Source: CBDCKN01 sp965219035 (lineage in GTDB: Bacteria; Gemmatimonadota; Gemmatimonadetes; Longimicrobiales; Gaopeijiaceae). From it: 64,000 nucleotides of DNA. Position 1 is the stretch's first letter, and each line of letters starts with the position of its first letter. The stretch lies in NCBI GenBank assembly GCA_965219035.1, contig CBDCMR010000003.1, forward strand, positions 310,001 through 374,000, given 5' to 3'. The position numbers and the translations under genes are program-made. Shown in pieces: positions 43,838-52,985 of the stretch. The notes under the pieces were generated by a model, which saw nothing but the letters and a program-made list of their open reading frames with translations, made no database searches and was not told the origin of the DNA.

Positions 43838-45709
43838 CTACCGGCTCCGGTTCTCCAGGAAGATCACGCCGCCGGCGAGCCCCCCCGAGAAGACGTCGAG
43901 ATCGCCGTCGCTGTCGATGTCCACGACCGAAGGCGTCGAGTAGTTGGGAAGCGAAAGCGTGAATGTCGAGTCCTGGACAAACACCGGATCGCTAGTGCCG
44001 TCCTCCCGGAGATACAGGAGCACCCCACCGGACTCCCGGCCGAGGAGGAGATCTTCGTCTCCATCTCCGTCCATGTCGGCGAAGGTCGGAAAGCTCCTAC
44101 GCCCGGCGTCGATCTCCAGGAAATTGTCGCTCACCAGCTCGAAGGAGGGTGCTTGTGGCGTCCCCACGTTGCAGTAGAAGTTGAGCTGGCCCGAAGACTC
44201 TCCGATGAAGAGATCCAGGTCGCCGTCCCCGTCCACATCAGTGAGGGCCGGCGTGCTGTTGCTCCCACGGGTGAGCTTCACGAGGGTCGTGTCCGCCAGG
44301 ACGAAATTGGGCTCCTGGCCGGAGCCCTCGTTCATATAGAGGGCCACCCCCTTGTTCCAGGTGCCCACCAGCATGTCCAGATCGCCGTCGTCGTCCAGGT
44401 CGCCCATTGCCGGGGCGTAGTGGTACATGGTGAAGAGCTCGATCCGCTCTCGCTCCCGGAAGGACGGGGTCTGGGCCGACCCCACGTTCTCAAAGCGGTA
44501 CATCCGCGCGCTGCGGGTGTCGTTCGGGTCGAGCTTGTTGGACACGAGAAGGTCTAGATCCCCGTCCCCGTCCAGATCCGCGAAGGTCGGGATGCTCTCA
44601 CTCCCCACGTCCACGGCGTAGATGAAGCGCTCGCGGCGTCGGACGAAGCGGCGGTCCACCTGCTCGTAGAAGAGGAAGTTCCGAATCGTGGTCAGGTTGG
44701 GGTTGAAGGCTCCGCCCAAGACGCCGACGAAGAGGTCCAGGTCGCCGTCGTCGTCGATGTCCGCCAGTGTGGCGACGTTGTATCCGCTCGTCGAAAGAGA
44801 GTCTTCAACCTCGAACGGGAAGGGCTCACCGAGGAGGATTGGGTTACCGCAGGATCCGGTGTTCTCGAGGTACAGGAGGCTGGGCTCGAAGAAGTCACCC
44901 CAAAAGAAGTCGAGGTCGCCGTCGTCGTCCAGGTCTGCGAAGGCCATGGAGTTAGCGCCGTGGAGGCTGCCGAACTGAGCCACGATCTCGATGCCCTGGA
45001 ATCGGTCCTCCACGAACCGGAAGAGGGGGGCACCGTCGGTCGACGTGGTCGATGTATCGTATCGGCTGATGGTCCCGTCCACGCGCCCCAGGAAGAGATC
45101 CCAGCTCCCGTCACAGTCGATGTCGTTGAGGCTCGGGATGTTCTGGCGGTCGGCGAACACGGGCTTGCCGTCGACGTCGCGGGCCGAGTCACCCACGGGA
45201 AGGAGTGCGGCACGCTGAGAAGTGCCCTCGTTCCGGAAGTACTGCACGTAGCTGAACGGCCGCTCGGCGAGCAGATCCAGGTCGCCGTCCCGGTCGAAGT
45301 CGAGGAATCGACTCCACTCGCCGATCTCCAGATCCTGATACCGGTCCGTGCGCCATACGAAGCGGGCCGCCGCCGCCGTTCCCACGTTCTCGAAGTGCAT
45401 GAGCTCGCCTGTGCGCTCCTGGAGGAACAGATCCAGGTCTCCGTCCCCATCCAGGTCGGCGAACTGGGGACGCGGCACGTTGAAGCCGCCCAGGAGGGGT
45501 AATTCGTACGCCCGACCATTCTTGTCCAAGATCTGGAAGGCGTCCACCACACGCACGAAGCCGCCCGACTCCTGCTCTTTCTCCCCCGTGAGCCCGGTCG
45601 GTGCCACCGGGGCCTGGGGGCCATAGCTCACACAGCTCGTGATCGCCAGGGTGCCGAAGGCCCAAAGGGCCACTCCGCGACCGGCCGATGTTACCGAAAC
45701 ATCCGTCAT
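43838..45709 (-). CDS. Secreted FG-GAP/VCBS repeat lipoprotein-like protein
   Basis: The 623-residue protein has an N-terminal signal (ALWAFGTLAITSC, possible lipobox Cys) and about 11 integrin-alpha-type blades with the calcium motif DxDGDxDL (FADLDGDGDLDLFLQERTGE, LADIDDDGDLDLFVGV, TDVDGDGDLDLFIGES). These repeats form a beta-propeller that binds Ca2+ and mediates adhesion or ligand binding outside the cell. The codons of the repeats are near-identical, which makes this locus prone to recombination. The previous minus-strand gene encodes a related surface protein 22 bases upstream, suggesting cotranscription. Confidence 0.85.
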   Translation of the reverse strand: MTDVSVTSAGRGVALWAFGTLAITSCVSYGPQAPVAPTGLTGEKEQESGGFVRVVDAFQILDKNGRAYELPLLGGFNVPRPQFADLDGDGDLDLFLQERTGELMHFENVGTAAAARFVWRTDRYQDLEIGEWSRFLDFDRDGDLDLLAERPFSYVQYFRNEGTSQRAALLPVGDSARDVDGKPVFADRQNIPSLNDIDCDGSWDLFLGRVDGTISRYDTSTTSTDGAPLFRFVEDRFQGIEIVAQFGSLHGANSMAFADLDDDGDLDFFWGDFFEPSLLYLENTGSCGNPILLGEPFPFEVEDSLSTSGYNVATLADIDDDGDLDLFVGVLGGAFNPNLTTIRNFLFYEQVDRRFVRRRERFIYAVDVGSESIPTFADLDGDGDLDLLVSNKLDPNDTRSARMYRFENVGSAQTPSFRERERIELFTMYHYAPAMGDLDDDGDLDMLVGTWNKGVALYMNEGSGQEPNFVLADTTLVKLTRGSNSTPALTDVDGDGDLDLFIGESSGQLNFYCNVGTPQAPSFELVSDNFLEIDAGRRSFPTFADMDGDGDEDLLLGRESGGVLLYLREDGTSDPVFVQDSTFTLSLPNYSTPSVVDIDSDGDLDVFSGGLAGGVIFLENRSR

Positions 45710-45731
45710 CGTGCTCTGTCCCCCCGTCGAC

Positions 45732-48095
45732 TCAGGTGATGGGCTGCCTCTTCTTCAGGAGGAACAGGCCTTCGTTGCCGCTGGTGACGATCACCACACC
45801 ACTCTTGAAGTAGGGATAGTTGCTCCAGGAGCCTCGCATACCCGCCGAGTTGTCTCCGTACGGCACGGTGTCGAAATACCCGATCTCCACGGGATTCTTG
45901 GGATCACTGACGTCGAGCACACGCAGTCCGCTGCGGTAGTTGGATTGGTACATGATGTTGCCGCGAATGTACAGATTGTGGTCGGTGGCCTCTTGAGTGC
46001 CGAAGTGCTCCTTCACCAGCTGCGGGTCGTCCAGATCTGAAACGTCCCACACCAGGGTCCGGGTCCTGGGCTGTCCGTTGATCTCGTCCCCCTCGTCGTT
46101 CATGTAGTAGTAGCGGTGATCCTCGGTGAGCCAGCCCTGGTGGGCGTAGGCCACGTTGGGATAGCTGGTCCGGGCGAGGGCCACTGTGTTGGACGGATCC
46201 GTCACGTCGGCGATGCTCAGGGCCGTCTCGTTGGCGCCCATGCAGATCTGCTTGCCGGCGTGCTCCTCATCCGGTCCTGCGTACGTGACGCACTGTGCGT
46301 CGTGGGTGTAGCCCGTGCTGGCGCGGCCGGTCTCGACGTCGGCGAAGCAACCAGCGAACGTGGGACGCTGAGGCTCCTGGATGTTGATGATGTGGAGGCC
46401 ACCGCCGCACGTCTCGCCCCCGCTCCGGTTGCCCACGCTGTAGGCGAAGCCGGACTCCTCGTTGATGACGATGTTGTGGGCGCTGGCGATGCCGTCGTAG
46501 TGGGCAGTCTCCTCGAAGGTGACAGGCTCCGTGACGTCTCGGAGCTGGGTCAGGTCGAACACCTGAACTCCGTGCTGTCCCGCGCCGTCGGCCACGATGA
46601 AGGCGTGGTCCTTGTAGACCTTGATGTCGGTCCACGTGCTCGGATTCGAGCCCTCGGGCCGGAGGAGCTGGCCGAGGTAACGGGGATTGAGGGGGTCGCT
46701 GATATCCACGAACGCAGATCCGTCGCGGCGACCCACCAGAGCGTACTCGCGTCCGGTCTGCGGATCCGTCCAACCCCAGACGTCGTTCACGGTGACTCCC
46801 CGAGGTGCCATGTCCTTGATCGGCATGAAGGACACCAGATCGTAGTCGTCGCAGTCGAAGGCGGAGGCCACGCCGGACATGCAGTCGACCTGCCCGCCGC
46901 TCACGGCATCGAAGCCCTCGAGCTCGCCCATGACCGACTCCGCCATCTCCCAGCCGTCAGCGCCTCGCTCGTAGATGGTGGCGGTGCCGGTTCCGAAGTC
47001 GGCACCGGTGACGCCGATCACGGCGATGTCACCATCGATCGCAATGGTGCTGGCGAAGGCGTCATCCGCCTTCTCACCAGTTGCGAGCTTGGCGGCCGCG
47101 TCCCAGCCGTCGGCGACGCTTCCCGACATGACGTAGGCGGCCCCCCGGCCGCCGCTGGCTCTCGGCGCCCCGATCCAGGCTTCCTCGTCCGTGATGGCCA
47201 CCGCCGAGCCGAAACCGTCCTGCTGGAAACCGTCGAAGGGGACGAGATGACCACTGGGGCTCCACTCTCCCTGCGAGGCATCGTACTGGAATGCGAACAC
47301 GGCTCCCTGGCCCCGATGGCGGCCCGGTGCGGAGATCAGCGTCTGGTCGGCAACCACGGTCACCGACGATCCGAAGCGGTCGTTTGGGCTGGTTCCCTGG
47401 GCGGCCAGCATGCCCGACTGCTCCCAGCCGTCACCGGCGCTGTGGAATGCGTAGACGGCGCCGGTACGATCGGCGGCGGGAGCGCCCACGAGAATCTCGT
47501 CCCCGTGCACCGCCACGCTCGTGCCGAATCCCATGCCTTCGTCGCCGCCCGTAATCGTGCCTTGGGATGTCCATGCGCCACCGGCGTTGGTAAAGACGTG
47601 AGCCGTCCCCTGACCCGTGTACTGAACCTGCCGGCTACGAGCCCTTTGGCCCGGCGCACCCACCACTGCCACTCCGCCGCCCAAGGCGAGCGCCGCTCCG
47701 AAGTTCGTGCCGGGGGCCACATCTTCTGGCGTCAGACGGCCCACCTCCTGCCAATCTCCGGAGCCCGATCGCTCGAACACGTAGAGGGCTCCTGCACCGT
47801 CGTTTTGATTGATGGCACTGACCATCATGGTAGAGCCGTCCACGGCGATGGCGGCACCAAAGCCGTCCCCCGAGAAGGCGTCGGAGGCCTGAAGGTGTCC
47901 GGCCTCCATCCAGCCGTCCGCCCCTTGGCGGTACAGATACACGGTCCCCGGCGTGATGACGTTACCCCCCACACCGACCAGGACATCACCCCCGCTCACC
48001 GCTACCGCACCGCCGTACCCCTGGGCCAGGGCCGAAGGCGCACCCATGGCTAGCGTGGCCAGAATCACCAAAAATCTGTAACCAAACCGCCTCAT
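45732..48095 (-). CDS. FG-GAP plus choice-of-anchor-B surface protein
   Basis: From ATG 48095 the 787-residue precursor has a classical signal peptide (RFLVILATLAMGAPSALAQ). Residues about 20-400 are FG-GAP-type blades (FGAALALGGGVAVVGAPGQR, FGSSVTVVADQTLISAPG). The C-terminal half is the choice-of-anchor-B domain with GREYALVGRRDGSAFVDISD, HDAQCVTYAGPDEEHAGKQI, AYAHQGWLTEDHRYYYMNDE and SNYRSGLRVLDVSDPKNPVE. Such proteins are exported to the surface; a sorting tail is not evident. ATG 48137 is an in-frame alternative without signal logic. Confidence 0.85.
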   Translation of the reverse strand: MRRFGYRFLVILATLAMGAPSALAQGYGGAVAVSGGDVLVGVGGNVITPGTVYLYRQGADGWMEAGHLQASDAFSGDGFGAAIAVDGSTMMVSAINQNDGAGALYVFERSGSGDWQEVGRLTPEDVAPGTNFGAALALGGGVAVVGAPGQRARSRQVQYTGQGTAHVFTNAGGAWTSQGTITGGDEGMGFGTSVAVHGDEILVGAPAADRTGAVYAFHSAGDGWEQSGMLAAQGTSPNDRFGSSVTVVADQTLISAPGRHRGQGAVFAFQYDASQGEWSPSGHLVPFDGFQQDGFGSAVAITDEEAWIGAPRASGGRGAAYVMSGSVADGWDAAAKLATGEKADDAFASTIAIDGDIAVIGVTGADFGTGTATIYERGADGWEMAESVMGELEGFDAVSGGQVDCMSGVASAFDCDDYDLVSFMPIKDMAPRGVTVNDVWGWTDPQTGREYALVGRRDGSAFVDISDPLNPRYLGQLLRPEGSNPSTWTDIKVYKDHAFIVADGAGQHGVQVFDLTQLRDVTEPVTFEETAHYDGIASAHNIVINEESGFAYSVGNRSGGETCGGGLHIINIQEPQRPTFAGCFADVETGRASTGYTHDAQCVTYAGPDEEHAGKQICMGANETALSIADVTDPSNTVALARTSYPNVAYAHQGWLTEDHRYYYMNDEGDEINGQPRTRTLVWDVSDLDDPQLVKEHFGTQEATDHNLYIRGNIMYQSNYRSGLRVLDVSDPKNPVEIGYFDTVPYGDNSAGMRGSWSNYPYFKSGVVIVTSGNEGLFLLKKRQPIT

Positions 48096-48144
48096 GACAT
48101 GCCTCACAACGAGTTGAACGAAATCGTGGTCCAACAATATTAGC

Positions 48145-48176
48145 GGAAGTCAACATCCTAGGAAGTCAACGTCCTG
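48145..48176. repeat. 16-bp tandem duplication
   Basis: GGAAGTCAACATCCTA is followed at once by GGAAGTCAACGTCCTG. It abuts the mini-MITE at 48174, upstream of the choice-of-anchor-B gene. Confidence 0.6.
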
Positions 48177-48234
48177 GTGTTCCGGATGCACCCTGCCCTC
48201 GACTGGCCGAGACACATTGGCAACGGGACACTGG
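48174..48234. mobile_element. MITE-like element, 61-bp derivative (inverted)
   Basis: In reverse it reads CCAGTGTCCCGTTGCC, then GTGTCTCGGCCAGTCGAGGG and GGTGCATCCGGAACACCAG. The left tip and about 50 bases of interior are retained and joined to a right tip. It lies in the divergent region between the anchor-B gene and the protease gene. Confidence 0.7.
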
Positions 48235-48351
48235 AGAGGGTAGGGAGTTAGGCAAGGGATGGAACTTTCCTCCCCTGTCCCCCCGTATGGTATATGTGTG
48301 TGGGCTCACGAAGGAGCATGTTCGACCGATGACGAGAGACGGGAGCATCCA

Positions 48352-49413
48352 GTGACGAGGTGGAGACGTCGGTCGAAGGTCACATTCCTGGCGGCGCTGC
48401 TGGCCGAGCTCTTCCTGCCCAGTCCCGCCGTCCACGACGACCTCTGGATCTTCGGGCCCTCCCGGGAGCCGAGCTCCGCCGACCTCTCCGCGGCCATGGC
48501 GGTCCAGGATCTCCACACGCCTGACCTCTTGGGGATCGACGGTGTCGTGGGTACGGCCGTCGGGATCGGTATCGGAGGGATGCCCGTCGTTATGGTGTAC
48601 ACCGCGCGCGTGGGCGTGCTGGGCGTGCCGGCCAGCCTCGAGGGCATTCCGGTGCTCCCCGAGGTGACCGGCGAGTTCTGGGCTCTGGGAGACGGCCCGC
48701 GGGCGCGGGAGTCCGACAGTGCCGTGGACCCAAAGGGCCGCTTCCCTCGCCCCGTGCCCATCGGAGTGTCCGCTGGCCAGCCCGACGTGACCGCGGGGAC
48801 CATCGGAGCCCGGGTGAGCGACGGCGCTGAGATCTTCGCGTTGAGCAACAACCACGTGTTCGCCAACCGGAATAACGCCAAGCAGGGGGACAACATCCTC
48901 CAGCCCGGCCGCGTGGACGGAGGCACGGACCCCACGAGCTCGATCGGTACACTGCACGATTTCGAGCCGCTCCGCTTCTGCGGCGCCCTGGTCTGTCTCG
49001 ACAACCGGATCGACGCCGCCGTCGCCCTGACATCGACGGAGAACCTCGGGACGAGCACGCCCGCCAACGGATACGGTGAGCCGCGGTCCAAGACGGTCAC
49101 GGCCACTCTGAGCCAGCGGGTGCAGAAGTACGGCCGCACCACGGGACTGACGACGGGCACGGTGACGGGGATCAACGCCACCATCAACGTGAACTACAAC
49201 ACCGGGACCGTTCGCTTCGTGGATCAGATCCTCATCAGCGACGGCAGATTCAGCCAGGGCGGAGACTCGGGATCCCTCGTGGTCACGAAGGCCAACGGTG
49301 GTGACGACCGGAGGCCCGTGGGACTTCTCTTCGCCGGTAGCAACACGCACACCATCGCCAACCCCATCGATCTCGTCCTGAAGCGCTTCGGGGTGAGCGT
49401 CGACGGGGGTTAG
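48352..49413 (+). CDS. Secreted trypsin-fold serine protease with N-terminal small domain
   Basis: GTG 48352, with GGGAG upstream, gives 353 residues with a signal-like N-terminus (KVTFLAALLAELFLPSPA). Residues about 60-115 form a small domain (GVVGTAVGIGIGGMPVVMVY to EGIPVLPEVTGEFWAL). The C-terminal chymotrypsin-like domain has His in LSNNHVFANRNNAKQGD, Asp in CLDNRIDAAVALTS and Ser in FSQGGDSGSLVVT, plus YGRTTGLTTGTVTGI. The triad is complete. The next gene encodes a stand-alone version of the small domain, suggesting a pro-region or regulator relationship. Confidence 0.82.
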   Translation: MTRWRRRSKVTFLAALLAELFLPSPAVHDDLWIFGPSREPSSADLSAAMAVQDLHTPDLLGIDGVVGTAVGIGIGGMPVVMVYTARVGVLGVPASLEGIPVLPEVTGEFWALGDGPRARESDSAVDPKGRFPRPVPIGVSAGQPDVTAGTIGARVSDGAEIFALSNNHVFANRNNAKQGDNILQPGRVDGGTDPTSSIGTLHDFEPLRFCGALVCLDNRIDAAVALTSTENLGTSTPANGYGEPRSKTVTATLSQRVQKYGRTTGLTTGTVTGINATINVNYNTGTVRFVDQILISDGRFSQGGDSGSLVVTKANGGDDRRPVGLLFAGSNTHTIANPIDLVLKRFGVSVDGG

Positions 49414-49448
49414 GCATTCTCCAGCAGGCGCCAGGCTTGGCGGACGAG

Positions 49449-49649
49449 ATGAAGAGCGCCCTCGACAAACTCACGAAGAAGGTGATCGACCTGCCTGGGG
49501 TGACCGGGACCGCCATCGGCCTTTCAGGCGGCAAGCCGTGCCTGAAGGTCTTCGTGTCCGGGAAAGGCGGATCCTCGGGGAAGATCCCGTCTTCCATGGA
49601 CGGACACCGGGTCGTCGTGGAGGAGACCGGGACGTTCAAGCGGTACTGA
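49449..49649 (+). CDS. Stand-alone copy of the protease N-terminal domain
   Basis: The 66-residue protein from ATG 49449 (TTG 49437 in frame). GVTGTAIGLSGGKPCLKVFV and IPSSMDGHRVVVEETGTF align along their whole length with the small domain of the protease just upstream (GVVGTAVGI-GGMPVVMVY, VPASLEGIPVLPEVTGEF). No signal peptide is visible, so it may stay in the cytoplasm, unless it is exported by other means. It could act as a trans-acting inhibitor or chaperone of the protease, or be a degraded paralogue of its 5' end (inference). It lies 35 bases downstream in the same direction. Confidence 0.6.
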   Translation: MKSALDKLTKKVIDLPGVTGTAIGLSGGKPCLKVFVSGKGGSSGKIPSSMDGHRVVVEETGTFKRY

Positions 49650-49869
49650 GACGATAGGGCGGAACGGCGGAATCTTCGGGATCGGGACGGATCGCGGGGG
49701 AATCGAGCCATCCGGCGCACGCAGAGTAGACAGGGCGCAGGGCAACCATCGTGGTGGTCGAAGCGTCATATCCATAGATGGGACGCCTCGGACGGCGCAG
49801 GGCCGTTTCGGGGGTTGGGGCTGGACTTTGACGAATGGAGCCTCCGATGGGTGAGCGATCGTCAGACAT

Positions 49870-50526
49870 ATGGCTTTCACTGCCATCCTGGCCGGTGCCG
49901 CTGCCGGCTACGGACTCACGAGCCTCTACGCGCACAGCCAGCAGGAGGAGGCGCCGGCCGTGGCTGAGCTCACCCGCGTCGTGGAAACGGCGGTGCCTCG
50001 GGTGGATGTCGACGTGGAGTCCGTCCGGGTCGACGTCGAGCCGTTCTGGGTCCGGGTCGGACACAGTCCCACGGTGGTCGTCACGACGCCCCACGTGATC
50101 ACGTGGATGCACATGAGGCCACATGTAGTCGTGGAGACCGCCCCCTTTGTCGTGACCCGGATGCGCATGCGCCGGCCTGACCAGGCAAAGATCGCAGAGA
50201 TACGGCGCGAGGCCCGTCACCGGGCCCAGGAGGCACGCGAGAGGGCGCGCGAGGTTCGTGACAACCTCCGGTTCAGCGAGGACTTAGCATTCCAGGAGGC
50301 GCTCTCGAGCCTCGAGAGCCTCAAGGCTCTCAAGACCCTGGAGTCACTGGACGTCCTGGAGAGTCTCGACAATCTGGAGAATGTGGTGAACCTCGAGGCC
50401 CTCGAGCAGGCTCTGGAAGGGCTCGAAGGAGAGCTCGACTCCGCCGACGACCAGCACAAAAGGAAGAAGCGCAAGAAGCGCCGCATCCTCGTGAAGCGGC
50501 CGGGCAAAGACGTTTCGGGCGGCTGA
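49870..50526 (+). CDS. Membrane-anchored coiled-coil protein with Leu-Glu repeats, unknown function
   Basis: The 218-residue protein has an N-terminal span (AFTAILAGAAAGYGLTSLYA). A valine/histidine-rich beta stretch (VVVTTPHVITWMHMRPHVVV) follows, then an Arg/Glu helix (IAEIRREARHRAQEARERAR). A quasi-repeat then runs LESLKALKTLESLDVLESLD to LEALEQALEGLEGEL, and the tail is strongly basic (KRKKRKKRRILVKR). The repeats suggest a coiled coil and the tail could bind nucleic acid or polyanions. No family is recognised; the start is the first ATG of the span. Confidence 0.55.
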   Translation: MAFTAILAGAAAGYGLTSLYAHSQQEEAPAVAELTRVVETAVPRVDVDVESVRVDVEPFWVRVGHSPTVVVTTPHVITWMHMRPHVVVETAPFVVTRMRMRRPDQAKIAEIRREARHRAQEARERAREVRDNLRFSEDLAFQEALSSLESLKALKTLESLDVLESLDNLENVVNLEALEQALEGLEGELDSADDQHKRKKRKKRRILVKRPGKDVSGG

Positions 50527-50651
50527 GACCCAGCGCGGCCCAATTCGGCTTGAAGAGCCGGGAGCTTCCGGACGATGGCCTGGGCATACGGTACGGATGG
50601 ATGGACACTGTAGATGCTCTCGCGGCTTGCGTGGCTCATGATCACTCCTCG

Positions 50652-51554
50652 CTACCAGCTCACATACTTGTACATCAGCCGAATCAACTTGTACGCCTCG
50701 GTCATATCCCGCGCATCGTATTCCACCGAGGTCCCGTCCACACGGCGCATCCCGGGGATGGCCTGGAGAATGTCCGCCCGGGTCGTCGAGGCGAAGCGCA
50801 TGCGAATGTTGATCGGCTCGCTGACAGGGAGCGGGGTGGCGCTGTCGAGGTAGGCGAGGGCCTCGAGGGTCGCATCCCGTAGGCGGCTCCGCACCACCTC
50901 CGGGTGGACGAGGCGGGCCACCTGGGAGCCGATGCCCTCCTTGGTGGCCACGGCCCGTGTCGAGACCAGAGCGCCGAACTGCTCGGCGAAGGTGGCGTCA
51001 CCGGCGGCCACGATGACCGGTACCCCGTGAGATCCGGCGTAGTGGGCGTTCAAGCCGCCCTCGCCCACCTCTACTCCATTCAGCCAGAGCCCTTTGACCG
51101 ATCCGGATCCCGTGTGAGCCAGGAAGCCGCCGTCGGTGCCCGCCCGGGCGTGATAGCCGAGGAAGATGGCGGCGTCGAACGACCCATCGAGTCCTTGCAC
51201 CATACCCAGTGGCTTGATGTTGCCCTGGATGTAGGTGACACGCGGATCCAGGCTCGTGTGGAGCAGGTTCTGCATGTCGCCATGGGAGTCGTTCACCAGG
51301 ATCTCGGCGGGACCGTGCTCGTAGATGGCCTCCACCACGGTGTTGACCTCGGCGGTCATGAGGCTGCGGCCCGTGGCGTAGTCCTTGCCAGTCCCGTTGG
51401 TCATCTTGCCCGTCCCGATTCCTCCGATGCCCTCCATATCCACGGAAATGAACACCCGCAAGGGACGGTCCTGTCCGGCCAAGCCCGAGGTGGTGAGCCC
51501 GGCCGCAACGACGGCGAGGATCAACGACAGAGCGGGGAAGCGACGCGCGATCAT
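50652..51554 (-). CDS. Exported M55-family D-aminopeptidase (DppA-like)
   Basis: ATG 51554 has GGGAGGA 8 bases upstream, giving 300 residues with a signal peptide (LSLILAVVAAGLTTSGLAGQ). The M55 domain shows FISVDMEGIGGIG (metal Asp/Glu), ILVNDSHGDMQNLL, FLGYHARAGTDGGFLAHTGS and GDATFAEQF. These zinc enzymes cleave N-terminal D-amino acids from small peptides, for example in cell-wall turnover. The export signal suggests periplasmic action. Monocistronic as far as seen. Confidence 0.87.
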   Translation of the reverse strand: MIARRFPALSLILAVVAAGLTTSGLAGQDRPLRVFISVDMEGIGGIGTGKMTNGTGKDYATGRSLMTAEVNTVVEAIYEHGPAEILVNDSHGDMQNLLHTSLDPRVTYIQGNIKPLGMVQGLDGSFDAAIFLGYHARAGTDGGFLAHTGSGSVKGLWLNGVEVGEGGLNAHYAGSHGVPVIVAAGDATFAEQFGALVSTRAVATKEGIGSQVARLVHPEVVRSRLRDATLEALAYLDSATPLPVSEPINIRMRFASTTRADILQAIPGMRRVDGTSVEYDARDMTEAYKLIRLMYKYVSW

Positions 51555-51756
51555 GATTGATCCTCCCAAGAGAGACGAGTGAGTCAAGAGTCGAAATCGA
51601 GGCCGAAAAAGTATCTGCCTGCGCAACCTGCATCATGGGTAGATTGAGAATAGGGGCGTCGATTTAACATTTCGACCCCTCCTGAAGTCAAAGTCGGGTG
51701 GAAGGGATGAACAGTCGCTCCTATCGACCACAGAGCCATGTGAGGAGATTCGGAAC

Positions 51757-52500
51757 ATGATGCACCGCCTGATGCATGGATTGGTGGCCCTGAGCGTGAT
51801 CGCACTGGCTGCCTGTAGCGACACTGCCGGCCCCGACGGCACCGACTCGCAGCTAGAGTCCCTCCTGACCCTCGACGTCGCCATGGTGTCGGCCGACGCG
51901 CTCATCGAGGACCTGGCGGAGTTGCAGTCGGCCTTCGGTGGTGGCCTCGGAGGCCCGTTCGCAGCGCCTCTCGACCGCGTTCGCACCGTCACCTTCTACG
52001 ACGCTGACGGGAATGAGCAGGACGCTTACGACGGGGTCACGACGGCATCGGTTCACATCGTGAGCGAGATCAGTGGTGAGATGGGTCGGGAGAACTGGTC
52101 CGGTACCATCTCACGGACGAGGGATATCACGATCACGGGTCTTGAGGGCGATGAGACCACCCGCACAGCGAATGGGACGGGGAGCAGCACCGTATCCCGG
52201 AGCCACCACTCGGACGAGCACGGGGACCGCAGCTACGAGACGTCCGGTACGTCGGTCATCACCGATGTCGTTCACGCCGTTCCCCTCGAAGAGAATCCCT
52301 ACCCGCTGTCCGGGACCATCACCCGGGACGTAACCGTGGTCATCGTCAACGGGCCCAACGGCGACGAGACGCGCACCAGGCACGTGGTCATCACCTTCAA
52401 CGGTACGCAATTCGCTACCATGACCGTAGATGGCGAGTCATTCGAAGTCGACCTGTCGACCCGGAGCGGCCGTCATCCCTTCCGAAGGCGCGGAAGGTAG
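51757..52500 (+). CDS. Hypothetical lipoprotein, Thr/Ser-rich beta structure
   Basis: The 247-residue precursor has a lipobox (LVALSVIALAAC, Cys about 20). The mature chain is beta-rich with many Thr/Gly (VRTVTFYDADGNEQDAYDGV, SGTISRTRDITITGLEGDET, TRDVTVVIVNGPNGDETRTR). No family is recognised, though such proteins occur in environmental Gram-negatives as surface or spore-coat-like components. An intrinsic terminator 30 bases later closes the gene, and a group II intron has inserted just after it. Confidence 0.65.
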   Translation: MMHRLMHGLVALSVIALAACSDTAGPDGTDSQLESLLTLDVAMVSADALIEDLAELQSAFGGGLGGPFAAPLDRVRTVTFYDADGNEQDAYDGVTTASVHIVSEISGEMGRENWSGTISRTRDITITGLEGDETTRTANGTGSSTVSRSHHSDEHGDRSYETSGTSVITDVVHAVPLEENPYPLSGTITRDVTVVIVNGPNGDETRTRHVVITFNGTQFATMTVDGESFEVDLSTRSGRHPFRRRGR

Positions 52501-52528
52501 CACTGGTTGTTCTTGCGTGCCGCACCGG

Positions 52529-52552
52529 CGGGGGAGGGGAAACCCTCCCCCG
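52529..52552 (+). terminator. Intrinsic terminator hairpin of the lipoprotein gene, intron target
   Basis: Perfect 10-bp stem CGGGGGAGGG / CCCTCCCCCG with loop GAAA, followed by TTTCCATTT. The group II intron begins about 17 bases later, the typical location for bacterial class C introns. Confidence 0.82.
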
Positions 52553-52985
52553 TTTCCATTTCAGGGTTGTGGGCCCGGCATGGGCGATGACTTGGAGGTG
52601 AAAGTCCTCCCGGAACCTGGTCGCAGGGACCGAAGGGAAGCGCAAGGCGTTCGTCGTGAGGCGTACGCTGAACGAAGCGGGAAACGAACCCGTGAGTCGA
52701 CGAACAGGAACCGGATACGAGGCGCTGCGGACCGGGGCGAGCGGACCACTGACCGCGAAGCTCCTGCGACCAAGGGGAAGCGGCGTAGATCCGGCGATTT
52801 TGCGGGGAAGGTCATCGTTCTTACCCGGGGAGGTCTCGCCTGACGCCTGAAAGGGCGATGCCGGCATTGCGCTGTTGGGCCTGCCGGCGGAGCGAGAAGT
52901 CAGCAGAGGCCATAGTAGGCCGACGAAGTGCATGATGCGCTTGGACCCAGCTTTGTCGGACGAAGGGCCGAACGGAGAGGAGAGT

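Noticed and set aside
46116..48053. 645-codon plus-strand frame opposite the anchor-B protein
   Set aside because: Antisense to a repeat protein with periodic codons, which opens long frames by chance.
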